Of a stretch of 64,000 bases of DNA, positions 26,379 to 34,187 are shown in pieces (the stretch's first letter is position 1; each line of letters starts with the position of its first letter). The translations under genes and the position numbers were made by a program. Source of the stretch: Sphingorhabdus sp. Alg231-15 (GTDB lineage: Bacteria; Pseudomonadota; Alphaproteobacteria; Sphingomonadales; Sphingomonadaceae); assembly GCF_900149705.1 (NCBI RefSeq), contig NZ_LT703001.1, forward strand, positions 2,108,001 through 2,172,000, given 5' to 3'. A model generated the notes under the pieces. The model was not told the DNA's origin, searched no databases, and was given only the letters and a program-made list of their open reading frames with translations.

Positions 26379-26793
26379 AAGCAGTGCAAGTAACGGATCC
26401 AGCTTCTCCATTATCGGAGACGGCATTGTCATTACCGGCAATATCGAGGCGAAAGTCGACCTGCATATTGATGGCGAAGTGATCGGCGACATCAGATGCC
26501 TGTCTCTCGTTCAGGGCCCATCGAGCAAAATCCAGGGTGCCATTGTTGCACAAAATGCCAGCCTGTCGGGCGCTGTGGAAGGCTCGATTGAAGCCGGCGA
26601 TCTTGTGATCAGCTCCAGCGCGCGAATCGGTGGCGACGTGTCTTATGAAAATGTCACAATTGAACAGGGCGGTCATGTTGACGGCAAGTTCAAGCATAAG
26701 AGCGCCAAGTCTCCAAACCTGGCCAAGACAACCGTCGATATGGCGAAAAAATCGCCGCCACTGGAACTGACCTCGGACGACAAGGCCGCTTAA
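26293..26793 (+). CDS. Bactofilin (polymer-forming cytoskeletal protein)
   Basis: 166 residues. The start at 26293 is well supported by GGAGG nine bases upstream, although it lies 86 bases inside the M23 gene. A disordered Ser/Gln/Lys-rich N-terminus is followed by the bactofilin beta-helix (about residues 38-135): SIIGDGIVITGNIEAKVDLHIDG, then repeated turns such as GDIRCLSL, SLSGAVEGSIEAGDLVI, GDVSYENVTIEQGGHVDG. The tail is Lys-rich. Bactofilins self-assemble on the inner membrane without nucleotides and recruit murein enzymes, here presumably the overlapping LytM protein. Confidence 0.94.
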   Translation: MFSKSKPSQDSEQTHQRSVPKSQAPAVARSSASNGSSFSIIGDGIVITGNIEAKVDLHIDGEVIGDIRCLSLVQGPSSKIQGAIVAQNASLSGAVEGSIEAGDLVISSSARIGGDVSYENVTIEQGGHVDGKFKHKSAKSPNLAKTTVDMAKKSPPLELTSDDKAA

Positions 26794-26841
26794 ACGGCGG
26801 TTCTTTCTTACAAATGCAATGCCGGCTCTGCCAGCGCAGGT

Positions 26842-28350
26842 TTAGTTACGCGGTGTCTGCCGGCGATAACTGAGTGCTTCTGCCACATGAAGGCGCCCAA
26901 CCTGCTCGACTCCGGCCAGATCCGCTATGGTTCGGGATACGCGCAGGACGCGCGTATAACCCCGAGCGGATAGTCGCATCGCTTCGGCGGCCTGAGCCAG
27001 TAATTTCTGACCAGCCTCATCGGGCGCGGCATATGTGTCCAAAGCATCGCCAGCAATCTCGCAATTGGTGCGGCAATCGAGGTCGGCATAGCGCTTGCTC
27101 TGCGAGGCCCGAGCCGCTGCCACTCTCGCGGCAACCAAGTCCGACCCTTCAGCGGGGGCCGGCATCGTCAGATCGGCTGCCGACAAAGCCTCAACCTCAA
27201 TATGCAAATCAATTCGGTCGAGAAGAGGTCCGGAGACCTTGGCCTGATAGTCAGCTGCACATCTTGGTGCGCGGGAACAGGCAAGGGTTGCATCACCCAG
27301 ATGGCCGCAACGGCACGGATTCATGGCCGCCACCATTTGCACGCGCGCCGGAAAGGTGACATGCGCATTGGCACGCGCGACGCTAACCTCTCCAGTTTCC
27401 AGGGGCTGACGTAGCGAATCGAGCACAGCCCGTTGAAATTCCGGCAGTTCATCGAGAAACAACACGCCCAAATGCGCCAGACTGACCTCTCCTGGACGGA
27501 CTTTCAAACCACCACCAACCAAGGCGGCCATCGAAGCGGAGTGATGCGGGTGCCTGAATGGTCGGGCTCGACTCATCTGACCGCCCTCCAATGTCCCTGC
27601 CACACTGGCAACCATAGATACTTCCAAAGCTTCGGCAGGGGATAGAGGTGGCAAGATGCCAGGCAAACAAGATGCGAGTAGTGATTTTCCCGACCCCGGC
27701 GGACCGTTCATTAACAAATTATGCCCACCCGCCGCCGCAATCTCCAATGCGCGCTTGGCGGTTTCCTGACCCTTTACGTCTTTCAAATTCGGGCCGCGCT
27801 CCGGCTCTGGCGCAGTGCCTGCTTCGGGAGGGGTCAGCACGGACTGGCCCTTGAAGTGATTGAGCAATGCTAGAAGATCATGCGGTGCCAAAATCTCGAC
27901 ATCGCCAGCCCAGGCCGCCTCTGGTCCTTGCAAGGCGGGGCAAATCAACCCTGAATTCTCGCCGGACGCGTGCAGGGCTGCGAGCAACACTCCGGGCGTC
28001 GCCGCCAGCCGCCCGTCGAGTGACAATTCCCCTACCACGACATAGCTGCCCAAGGTCTCCGCATCGATAATACCCATCGCCCCGAGCAGGGCCAAGGCAA
28101 CGGGCAGATCATAATGTGAACCCTCTTTGGGTAAATCCGCAGGCGACAGATTGATCGTGATCCGTTTGGGTGGGAGGGAAAGCCCGAGCGCTGCGATCGC
28201 GGCGCGCACCCGCTCGCGACTTTCCGCCACAGCTTTGTCTGGCAATCCCACAATATTGAAGGCCGGAATGCCTGGTGCGACCTGACATTGCACCTCAACC
28301 CCGCGCGCTTCCAAACCCAGATAGGCCACGGTGGAAACCAGTGCTACCAT
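26842..28350 (-). CDS. YifB family Mg-chelatase-like AAA ATPase (ComM-like)
   Basis: 502 residues from ATG 28350 (MVALVSTVAYLGLEARGVEVQ), the conserved N-terminus; the frame extends 18 codons further. Order of parts: N-terminal Lon-protease-like fold (to about 175), AAA module with Walker A GPPGSGKSLLA and an HPHHSAS sensor segment, LFLDELPEF as Walker B, a Cys cluster CRCGHLGDATLACSRAP, and a C-terminal Mg-chelatase helical domain (SARGYTRVLRVSRTIADL). Related ComM proteins are helicases that help branch migration in transformation. Confidence 0.95.
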   Translation of the reverse strand: MVALVSTVAYLGLEARGVEVQCQVAPGIPAFNIVGLPDKAVAESRERVRAAIAALGLSLPPKRITINLSPADLPKEGSHYDLPVALALLGAMGIIDAETLGSYVVVGELSLDGRLAATPGVLLAALHASGENSGLICPALQGPEAAWAGDVEILAPHDLLALLNHFKGQSVLTPPEAGTAPEPERGPNLKDVKGQETAKRALEIAAAGGHNLLMNGPPGSGKSLLASCLPGILPPLSPAEALEVSMVASVAGTLEGGQMSRARPFRHPHHSASMAALVGGGLKVRPGEVSLAHLGVLFLDELPEFQRAVLDSLRQPLETGEVSVARANAHVTFPARVQMVAAMNPCRCGHLGDATLACSRAPRCAADYQAKVSGPLLDRIDLHIEVEALSAADLTMPAPAEGSDLVAARVAAARASQSKRYADLDCRTNCEIAGDALDTYAAPDEAGQKLLAQAAEAMRLSARGYTRVLRVSRTIADLAGVEQVGRLHVAEALSYRRQTPRN

Positions 28351-28545
28351 CTCAACCTGCCCTATGTGCTTGCTATCGCTCGTGACAGTGACAAGACGAA
28401 TCACAAGAGTCGAGCGGGAAGCGCGGCTTGGCCGGAACCGTCAACGCAAGTCGAGATCGACGGAATTTTGCGCTTATTCTTGGTTAACTTTCTGCAAACC
28501 AACCGTCCCTACTATTTATCAAATGCTTTTTGACAAAAGCGGCCG

Positions 28546-29298
28546 ATGGAAAGTGGTATGGATCAAACAACTGATGTGAATCGGTTCGACCAAGGTCAGG
28601 GGCTAGACGACAATCTGGGGCTCAGTCTCTGGGTTACGCTATTTGCCTTTTTTGCTCTCTTTCTGCTTCCCGTCGAAAAGGCCCAAGCCGCTGATTCCGG
28701 CTATACGGTCATCGAGACCGTCGAGACGTTCACCTACGAAATCGTGGAACCGGAGCACCAGACCGGCTGGACGTCCGCTCCTGCCGAGGCAAGCTATGGC
28801 CCGTTTCGCGTCATCTCGGCTGATACAGTCGAAATGTCCGGTACTGTTGACAGCTATTCGCCCGCCTTGTTTCAGGAAATGCTGCAACATTATCCGGGTA
28901 TCAAACGGATCGAGATGATCGACTGTGACGGATCGATTGATGAAGAAGCCAATCTCAATCTCGCGCGACAGATAAGGCGCGCAGGAATCAGTACTCATGT
29001 GCCTTCGCGTGGCTCGGTACGCTCAGGTGCCGTTGAACTTTTTCTCGCTGGTGTTCGGCACACTGCCGATAAAGGCGCAGAATTTGTCGTCCACAGCTGG
29101 ATGGATGAAGACGGAAGAGAAGCCAATGACTATCCACCCAATGACCCGGTTCATGACGAATATCTAAGCTATTATAAGGAAATGGGTGTTCCAGCCGACA
29201 AGGCGCGCGCCTTTTATGCGCTGACCAACAGTGTGCCTTTTGCGGGGCAACTTAAACTGTCCCGTACGGATCTTGCACGCTTTCAGCTGGTACACTAG
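28546..29298 (+). CDS. Membrane-anchored ClpP/crotonase-fold peptidase-like protein
   Basis: 250 residues (or 246 from ATG 28558). An N-terminal hydrophobic helix (about 27-42) ending in EKAQA-A suggests an anchor or signal. The rest follows the periplasmic ClpP-like pattern: strand RIEMIDCDGSIDEEANLNLA, then ISTHVPSRGSVRSGAVELFLAG with candidate nucleophile Ser160, then KGAEFVVHSWMDEDG with candidate His183, and DDP-like NDPVHDEYLSYYKEMG. The Ser-His spacing of 23 residues is as in ClpP-fold proteins. The substrate is unknown. It is divergent from yifB. The family is uncharacterised. Confidence 0.75.
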   Translation: MESGMDQTTDVNRFDQGQGLDDNLGLSLWVTLFAFFALFLLPVEKAQAADSGYTVIETVETFTYEIVEPEHQTGWTSAPAEASYGPFRVISADTVEMSGTVDSYSPALFQEMLQHYPGIKRIEMIDCDGSIDEEANLNLARQIRRAGISTHVPSRGSVRSGAVELFLAGVRHTADKGAEFVVHSWMDEDGREANDYPPNDPVHDEYLSYYKEMGVPADKARAFYALTNSVPFAGQLKLSRTDLARFQLVH

Positions 29299-29460
29299 CC
29301 ACATATCCAAGACAAAATGCGGGTGCAGCGATTCTGCTCCGTCTTCCATTCATGCTATATGCATAAATTAGAACGATAATCGACGAGCAGCGTGATTTCT
29401 TCGACAGCGCGGCTTGCGAGCAGTGTTATGATGCATCACATAAGACGCATGAAAGTGGAT

Positions 29461-29787
29461 ATGGACGAGAAACAGAGAAAGAAACGTTGGAGATATAGGT
29501 CGGGATCGCGCTTCGCGCTCTCGATACTCGGCTTTGCGCTAATGCTGCTTTCGCCCATTGTCGGCGCTATTCCCGGCCCCGGTTTTATCATCATGTTTCC
29601 TTTGGGACTCGCTCTGGTACTGCAAAATTCACGTTGGGCGAAGAAGCGCTATGCCGATTTCAAACGGCGTTTTCCTAAATATGGCCAATGGACAGACTGG
29701 GCGATGCGCCGGAAACGGCACAAGACGCTGCCCGATGAGTTTGAACTGCCGATATTTGGTAAGGTTAAAACCAAGTCAGAAAGCTGA
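29461..29787 (+). CDS. PGPGW-type small membrane protein
   Basis: 108 residues from ATG 29461 (in-frame starts at 29392, 29431 and 29449 are possible). A basic N-terminus is followed by two membrane helices around residues 20-36 and 44-60 separated by AIPGPGFIIMF, the hallmark PGPG turn of the PGPGW family. A Lys/Arg-rich cytoplasmic tail follows (RWAKKRYADFKRRFPKYG). The function is unknown. It lies upstream of rpmH with 141 bases between. Confidence 0.78.
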   Translation: MDEKQRKKRWRYRSGSRFALSILGFALMLLSPIVGAIPGPGFIIMFPLGLALVLQNSRWAKKRYADFKRRFPKYGQWTDWAMRRKRHKTLPDEFELPIFGKVKTKSES

Positions 29788-29791
29788 GCTT

Positions 29792-29844
29792 TCTGCGCCA
29801 CTTTTTTTGTCTGCGCCTCTGGCTAATGCTTGACTTTCTGCGCC
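29792..29844 (+). repeat. Three short direct repeats TCTGCGCC upstream of rpmH
   Basis: TCTGCGCC occurs at 29792-29799, 29810-29817 and 29837-29844; the first and third copies share the longer CTTTCTGCGCC. They lie between the PGPGW gene and rpmH and overlap a possible -35 element (TTGACT, 29830-29835). They could be repeated regulator half-sites or a chance remnant of duplication. Confidence 0.4.
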
Positions 29845-29858
29845 TGCACACTTATCCG
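29830..29858 (+). promoter_or_regulatory. Possible rpmH promoter
   Basis: TTGACT (29830-29835), a 17-base spacer, and TATCCG (29853-29858). The -35 is good and the -10 is poor. Transcription from here would begin shortly before the hairpin at 29874. Confidence 0.3.
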
Positions 29859-29873
29859 CACCCTCAACAAGGT

Positions 29874-29899
29874 GGCCGCAGCTTTTAGCGGCCTTTTTT
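29874..29899 (+). terminator. Intrinsic terminator-like hairpin in front of rpmH
   Basis: GGCCGC-AGCTTTTA-GCGGCC is a perfect 6-bp GC stem followed immediately by TTTTTT, a textbook intrinsic terminator on the plus strand. rpmH begins only 30 bases after the T-run, too close for a complete separate promoter and leader, so rpmH transcripts probably cross this site. It may end PGPGW transcription, or act as an attenuator for rpmH-rnpA. Confidence 0.65.
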
Positions 29900-29928
29900 A
29901 TCGAAATTTTAGACGTAGGATAAACGCG

Positions 29929-30063
29929 ATGAAGCGCACATTTCAACCGAGCCGCCTGGTCCGCAAACGGCGCCATGGTTTCCGCGCCCGCAAAGCAACA
30001 GTCGGAGGCCGCAAAGTGTTGGCTGCCCGCCGTTCGCGTGGCCGCAAGAAGCTCTCTGCCTAA
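29929..30063 (+). CDS. rpmH: 50S ribosomal protein L34
   Basis: 44 residues from ATG 29929: [18 protein letters not shown], then [15 protein letters not shown], the full L34 sequence. TAGGA lies eight bases or so upstream. L34 stabilises the 23S rRNA in the large subunit. It heads the rpmH-rnpA-yidD-yidC group. The frame is open for 33 codons upstream, but those are not part of L34. Confidence 0.97.
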   Translation: MKRTFQPSRLVRKRRHGFRARKATVGGRKVLAARRSRGRKKLSA

Positions 30064-30076
30064 ACCACGCACAGCA

Positions 30077-30103
30077 TTCACCCTCAGCTTGTCTAAGGGT
30101 GAA
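30077..30103 (+). promoter_or_regulatory. Hairpin masking the rnpA Shine-Dalgarno
   Basis: TTCACCCT and AGGGTGAA form a perfect 8-bp stem over an 11-base loop between rpmH and rnpA. The right arm holds AGGG, the only Shine-Dalgarno-like sequence for the rnpA GTG at 30106. The stem would limit RnpA translation relative to L34. There is no T-run, so termination is less likely. Confidence 0.55.
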
Positions 30104-30105
30104 CA

Positions 30106-30507
30106 GTGACCGTCCGCAACAATCCTTCGGCAGGCTCTGATCGAGCGCAGCCGGGTTCCCCTATCGAGGTGATTCGCAAGCGTCCGGATTTTCTTGCCGC
30201 GAATCGCGGCAAGCGATTCGTGACGCCGAGCTTCGTTCTGCTCGCATATAGACGTCCTGAAGATCATCCGGTGGTGCCGGAATCCATTCGCTACGGTATA
30301 ACCGTGACCAAGAAGATTGGTAATGCGGTGGCCCGCAACCGAATGAAGCGCCGGTTTCGGGCACTGCTCGCTGAATTGCTCCCACAATACGGCATCGGAG
30401 GTGCAGATCATATAATGATTGGCCGCAAACAAGATGGGGAACGGGATTTCACCGTGATGAAATCAGATCTCGAAAAAGCGCTGAAACATCTCGCAAAAAA
30501 GCTATAA
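30106..30507 (+). CDS. rnpA: Ribonuclease P protein component
   Basis: 133 residues with a GTG start. The family motif KKIGNAVARNRMKRRFR (about residues 66-82) is present, with FVLLAYRRP and FTVMKSDLEKALKHL on either side. RnpA helps the RNase P RNA bind pre-tRNA leaders. The first 20 residues (NNPSAGSDRAQPGSP) are poorly conserved and could be shorter; VIRKRPDF begins the fold. It is separated from yidD by six bases. Confidence 0.95.
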   Translation: MTVRNNPSAGSDRAQPGSPIEVIRKRPDFLAANRGKRFVTPSFVLLAYRRPEDHPVVPESIRYGITVTKKIGNAVARNRMKRRFRALLAELLPQYGIGGADHIMIGRKQDGERDFTVMKSDLEKALKHLAKKL

Positions 30508-30513
30508 AGGGGC

Positions 30514-30726
30514 ATGTTGAAAGCCGTATTCATCTTCTTTGTACGCTGCTGGCAATGGGGGCCGTCCCGCATTTTGCCGCCGACCTGCCGCTATAGCCCC
30601 ACCTGCTCGGCCTATGCGATTGAAGCGATCGAAAAACACGGTGCAATTAGGGGTAGCTGGTTGGGAATGAAACGGCTATTGCGCTGTCATCCGTGGGGGG
30701 GCTCTGGTTATGACCCGGTTCCCTGA
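30514..30726 (+). CDS. yidD: Membrane protein insertion efficiency factor
   Basis: 70 residues. The YidD signature is complete: [27 protein letters not shown] then [31 protein letters not shown], with three conserved Cys. It assists YidC/Sec-dependent insertion at the inner membrane through an N-terminal amphipathic helix. It follows rnpA directly and precedes yidC by 91 bases. Confidence 0.96.
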   Translation: MLKAVFIFFVRCWQWGPSRILPPTCRYSPTCSAYAIEAIEKHGAIRGSWLGMKRLLRCHPWGGSGYDPVP

Positions 30727-30817
30727 ACCCAGTATTGGATAGGGCCAATTGAATAGGACAGGCACCAGTCTTATTTGGTGTAAAATCGATCTTTAAGACC
30801 AGAGTTTAGGAAAAATA

Positions 30818-32653
30818 GTGGACGACAAGCGTAATATCATCATGGCGGTCTTGCTTACCGGCATCATTCTGTTTGGCTGGCCGGTCCTGATGGAAACATT
30901 TTTCCCGGATATGGTGAATAAGAACGAAGCGGTCGAACAATCTGAACAGGCCGCTGCAGGCGCACAAGGAACCGCGCAGTCTGATGGTGCCACACCCGCT
31001 GTTTCAACCACGCCCGGCACCACTACCATCGGAGCCGACGCTGCCGCCGGTACAATCCGTCAGCTTCCCGTCGTTCTGGCCGAAAATCCGCGTGTTGCGA
31101 TTGAAACACCGCGCCTCAGAGGCTCAATCAATTTGCAGGGTGCACGGTTTGATGATCTGACCCTGACCGATCACACAACGGAACTGGACAAGGACAGCCC
31201 GCCCGTGCGCCTATTCTCCCCGTCCGGTACAAAGGACGCCTATTTCAGTCGCTTTGGTTGGGCTGGCGATGGCGTTACATTACCGGATGACAAAACGGTC
31301 TGGACCGCTGATCAGGAAAAACTGACACCCGACACACCAGTGACGCTCAGCTGGACCAACGAGACCGGCCAGACATTTTCGATCACATTTTCGATCGATG
31401 AAAACTACCTGATCACCGCCGAACAAAGCGCCACCAATCGCGGTGAAAACGCAATTGCTCTCAATCCCTTTGGTATCCTTAGCCGCGTTCGTGATCTTGA
31501 TAATGTGGCACCTGGCGAGGCTGATAGCTGGACCATCCATATCGGCCCCATGGGTGTCTTTGACGGAGCGGCAAATTTTGACACCGATTATGACGATGTT
31601 GATGAAGCCGGGGCGAGCGGCATTTCTGGCAATGCCACCAATGGTTGGGTCGGATTTACCGACAAATATTGGCTCGGCGCGCTCATTCCCGTCAGCAATG
31701 CAAAAGTGGAAGCCAAGTTTCGCGCCGGGAGCGGCGACGTCTATCAGGCACAGGTCGCGCGCGAAAATGCGCAAATCATTGCCCCGGGCAAGGTCCTAAC
31801 GACCACGACCCGCCTGTTCGCGGGAGCCAAGGAAACGGCGCTGCTCGACACGTATAAAGAACAGTATAATATTACCCTGCTCGACCGTGCAGTCGACTGG
31901 GGCTGGTTTTACTGGTTTGAAAAGCCGCTTTTCTATCTGCTCAACTGGCTGTTTGAATTTTCCGGCAACTTTGGCGTTGCTATCATCCTGATGACCTTTG
32001 TTGTGCGTGGAATCATGTTCCCGATAGCGCAAAAACAATTTGCCTCCATGGCTCAAATGCGCGCCGTGCAGCCGAAGATGAAGAAGATTCAGGAAAAATA
32101 TAAGGAAGACAAGCAAAAGCAGCAGCAAGAAATCATGAAGCTGTACAAGGATGAAAAAGTCAATCCGCTCGCCGGTTGCCTGCCCATCTTCCTTCAAATC
32201 CCGATCTTCTTTGCGCTTTATAAAGTACTGATGCTTTCGATCGAAATGCGGCATCAGCCCTTCACGCTATGGATCAAGGACCTGTCTGCGCCAGATCCGT
32301 TGACGCCGGTCAATCTTTTCGGCCTGATCCCATTTGATCCACCCAGCTTCCTCGCCGTCGGCATCCTGCCGATCCTGATGGGCATCACCATGCACTATCA
32401 GTTCAAGCTGAACCCGCAGCAAATGGATCCAATGCAGCAACAGATTTTCAGCATCATGCCGTGGATCTTGGTGTTCATTATGGCACCCTTTGCCGCCGGA
32501 CTGCAGCTTTACTGGACGGTATCCAATATTCTTACCATTGCTCAGCAAAAATGGCTCTATTCGCGCCACCCGCAGCTGAAAGAGCAAATGGCCAAGGATG
32601 CAGAAGAAAAGGCGAAAAAAGCGGCAGAAGAAAAAGCTGCTGAAACAAACTAG
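30818..32653 (+). CDS. yidC: Membrane protein insertase
   Basis: 611 residues with a GTG start after AGGAAA. The layout is that of Gram-negative YidC: N-terminal helix (about 8-26), Ala/Thr-rich linker, large periplasmic beta-domain (60-345), and five membrane helices from about 375 onwards. The conserved hydrophilic-groove region and the cytoplasmic loop (MRAVQPKMKKIQEKYKEDKQ) are present, as is NPLAGCLPIFLQIPIFFALY. The C-terminus is a Lys/Ala/Glu tail (AEEKAKKAAEEKAAE). It inserts membrane proteins with or without SecYEG. Confidence 0.97.
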   Translation: MDDKRNIIMAVLLTGIILFGWPVLMETFFPDMVNKNEAVEQSEQAAAGAQGTAQSDGATPAVSTTPGTTTIGADAAAGTIRQLPVVLAENPRVAIETPRLRGSINLQGARFDDLTLTDHTTELDKDSPPVRLFSPSGTKDAYFSRFGWAGDGVTLPDDKTVWTADQEKLTPDTPVTLSWTNETGQTFSITFSIDENYLITAEQSATNRGENAIALNPFGILSRVRDLDNVAPGEADSWTIHIGPMGVFDGAANFDTDYDDVDEAGASGISGNATNGWVGFTDKYWLGALIPVSNAKVEAKFRAGSGDVYQAQVARENAQIIAPGKVLTTTTRLFAGAKETALLDTYKEQYNITLLDRAVDWGWFYWFEKPLFYLLNWLFEFSGNFGVAIILMTFVVRGIMFPIAQKQFASMAQMRAVQPKMKKIQEKYKEDKQKQQQEIMKLYKDEKVNPLAGCLPIFLQIPIFFALYKVLMLSIEMRHQPFTLWIKDLSAPDPLTPVNLFGLIPFDPPSFLAVGILPILMGITMHYQFKLNPQQMDPMQQQIFSIMPWILVFIMAPFAAGLQLYWTVSNILTIAQQKWLYSRHPQLKEQMAKDAEEKAKKAAEEKAAETN

Positions 32654-32674
32654 GCGCGACAAGCCCTTTGGGTT

Positions 32675-32754
32675 CGTCATTCTGAACTTGATTCAGGATC
32701 CCGAGTGGGCGTCATGACCAATATCCAGGATGCTGAATCAAGTTCAGCATGACG
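32675..32754. repeat. Long imperfect inverted repeat upstream of engB
   Basis: The arms 32675-32700 and 32729-32754 match in 24 of 26 positions when one is inverted; the core of each is CTGAACTTGATTCAG or its complement. The 28-base loop contains the palindrome GTCATGAC (32711-32718). Elements of this look (CGTCATGCTGAA..TTCAGCATC) are familiar as dispersed intergenic repeats in sphingomonad-type genomes (general recollection). It lies 11 bases before the engB start and may also act as a Rho-independent-like barrier after yidC. Confidence 0.75.
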
Positions 32755-32765
32755 AGCACTAATCT

Positions 32766-33389
32766 ATGACCGAACCACTGCATCCCAAATTATTTTCCGG
32801 GCCAATTTCTTTCCTGAAATCGGCACCGCAGTTGCAGTTTTTGCCGGACCCGACAGTTCCGGAAATTGCCTTTGCGGGTCGATCCAATGTCGGCAAGTCA
32901 TCGCTAATCAATGCGCTGACCGGCCGGAACGGGCTCGCGCGGACGTCCAATACGCCTGGCCGGACCCAGGAACTGAACTTCTTCGATATAGGCGATCCGC
33001 TGATTTTCCGAATATGCGATATGCCCGGCTATGGTTTTGCCAAGGCACCGCCCAAGGTGGTCCAGAAATGGCGTTACCTGATCAATGATTATCTGCGTGG
33101 GCGACAAGTGCTCAAGCGCACTTTTGTGCTGATCGACAGCCGTCACGGGATCAAGAATACCGATGAGGATGTGCTCGAGATGCTCGACAAGGCAGCTGTC
33201 AGCTACCGGATCGTCATGACCAAGGCGGACAAGGTAAAGACAGCCGCGCTGGAAGCAACCAAAGCAAAGGTCATGGCCGAGGCAAAAAAACATCCTGCCG
33301 CGCATCCTGATCTGATCGTCACCTCTTCGGAAAAAAAGCAGGGCATTGACGAGCTGCGCATGGCGGTTCTCGAAGCCGTCCAGATTTAA
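32766..33389 (+). CDS. engB: Ribosome biogenesis GTPase EngB (YsxC/YihA)
   Basis: 207 residues. G-motifs are all present: G1 [17 protein letters not shown]2/G3 [15 protein letters not shown] and [12 protein letters not shown]4 TKADK, and G5 near [12 protein letters not shown]. EngB is an essential GTPase for late assembly of the 50S subunit. It follows yidC as in most alphaproteobacteria, but here two different inverted-repeat elements isolate it on both sides. Confidence 0.97.
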   Translation: MTEPLHPKLFSGPISFLKSAPQLQFLPDPTVPEIAFAGRSNVGKSSLINALTGRNGLARTSNTPGRTQELNFFDIGDPLIFRICDMPGYGFAKAPPKVVQKWRYLINDYLRGRQVLKRTFVLIDSRHGIKNTDEDVLEMLDKAAVSYRIVMTKADKVKTAALEATKAKVMAEAKKHPAAHPDLIVTSSEKKQGIDELRMAVLEAVQI

Positions 33390-33410
33390 CACCGGTCTCT
33401 TGCCTTTTGT

Positions 33411-33488
33411 CGTCATTCCAGCGAAAGCTGGAATCCCCTAAGCTGAGGCGCTATTCTCAGGAAGATCCCAACTTTCGCTGGGATGACG
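33411..33488. repeat. Imperfect inverted repeat downstream of engB
   Basis: The arms 33411-33435 and 33464-33488 match in 22 of 25 positions when one is inverted. The left arm is itself a hairpin, TTCCAGC-GAAA-GCTGGAA, with a GNRA-type loop. The family look (CGTCATTCCAGCGAAAGCTGGAATCC) is that of REP-like elements found in many proteobacteria. It differs in sequence from the repeat at 32675-32754, though both begin CGTCAT. Confidence 0.75.
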
Positions 33489-33507
33489 CTATAATTGAAG
33501 GCTGAAC

Positions 33508-34179
33508 ATGAAACTGATAATCGGAAACAAAGCCTATTCCAGCTGGTCCATGCGTGGATGGCTCGCCTGCAAACAATCGGGGCTCTCCTTCGAGGAGCTC
33601 ACCGTGCCGCTCTATGGTGAGGATTGGGATGACATGCGAACCGGCGAAAATTTTGCCCCTTCAGGAGGCAAGGTTCCGATACTTTGGGATGGCGAAAGCG
33701 TGATCTGGGACAGTCTGGCGATTATCGATTGGCTCGCCGACAAAACCCATCGCGATCGCTTCTGGCCAAAAGACGAAACCGCCCGCGGCATGGCCCGTTC
33801 CATGGCCGCTGAGATGCACAGCGGTTTCATGGCGCTGCGCAAACAATGCCCAATGAACACGCGCAAGCGCTTTGAAGGCCTGCAGTTTACACAAGAGGTT
33901 ATTCAGGACGCTGCCCGCATCATGCAGCTATGGGCCCAGGCGCGGGCGCGCTTTGGTCGCGGCGGCCCGTTTTTGTTCGGCACTTTTGGCGCTGTCGATA
34001 TCATGTACGCCCCAATCGTATCGCGCTTCCTGACTTACGGCATTCAGGTTCCCGGCTTTGCAACATCCTACATGGACACCATGTTGGGTCATGACTGGAT
34101 GGTGGAATGGATGGAGGCCGCTGAGGAAGAACCCTGGGTGATCGAACATTTCGATACGCCAGAAGCGGCGCAAGGCTGA
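33508..34179 (+). CDS. Glutathione S-transferase family protein
   Basis: 223 residues. The N-terminal motif GNKAYSSWSMRGWLACKQSG is typical of a bacterial GST subgroup in which a Ser in SSWS replaces the catalytic Tyr/Cys. GGKVPILWDGESVIWDSLAI supplies the cis-Pro and the Ser that binds glutathione. The C-terminal domain is helical with FGAVDIMYAPIVSRF. It differs from the Cys-type GST at 7.4 kb. It is followed by dapE after eight bases. The substrate is not known. Confidence 0.9.
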   Translation: MKLIIGNKAYSSWSMRGWLACKQSGLSFEELTVPLYGEDWDDMRTGENFAPSGGKVPILWDGESVIWDSLAIIDWLADKTHRDRFWPKDETARGMARSMAAEMHSGFMALRKQCPMNTRKRFEGLQFTQEVIQDAARIMQLWAQARARFGRGGPFLFGTFGAVDIMYAPIVSRFLTYGIQVPGFATSYMDTMLGHDWMVEWMEAAEEEPWVIEHFDTPEAAQG

Positions 34180-34187
34180 GCCCTATC

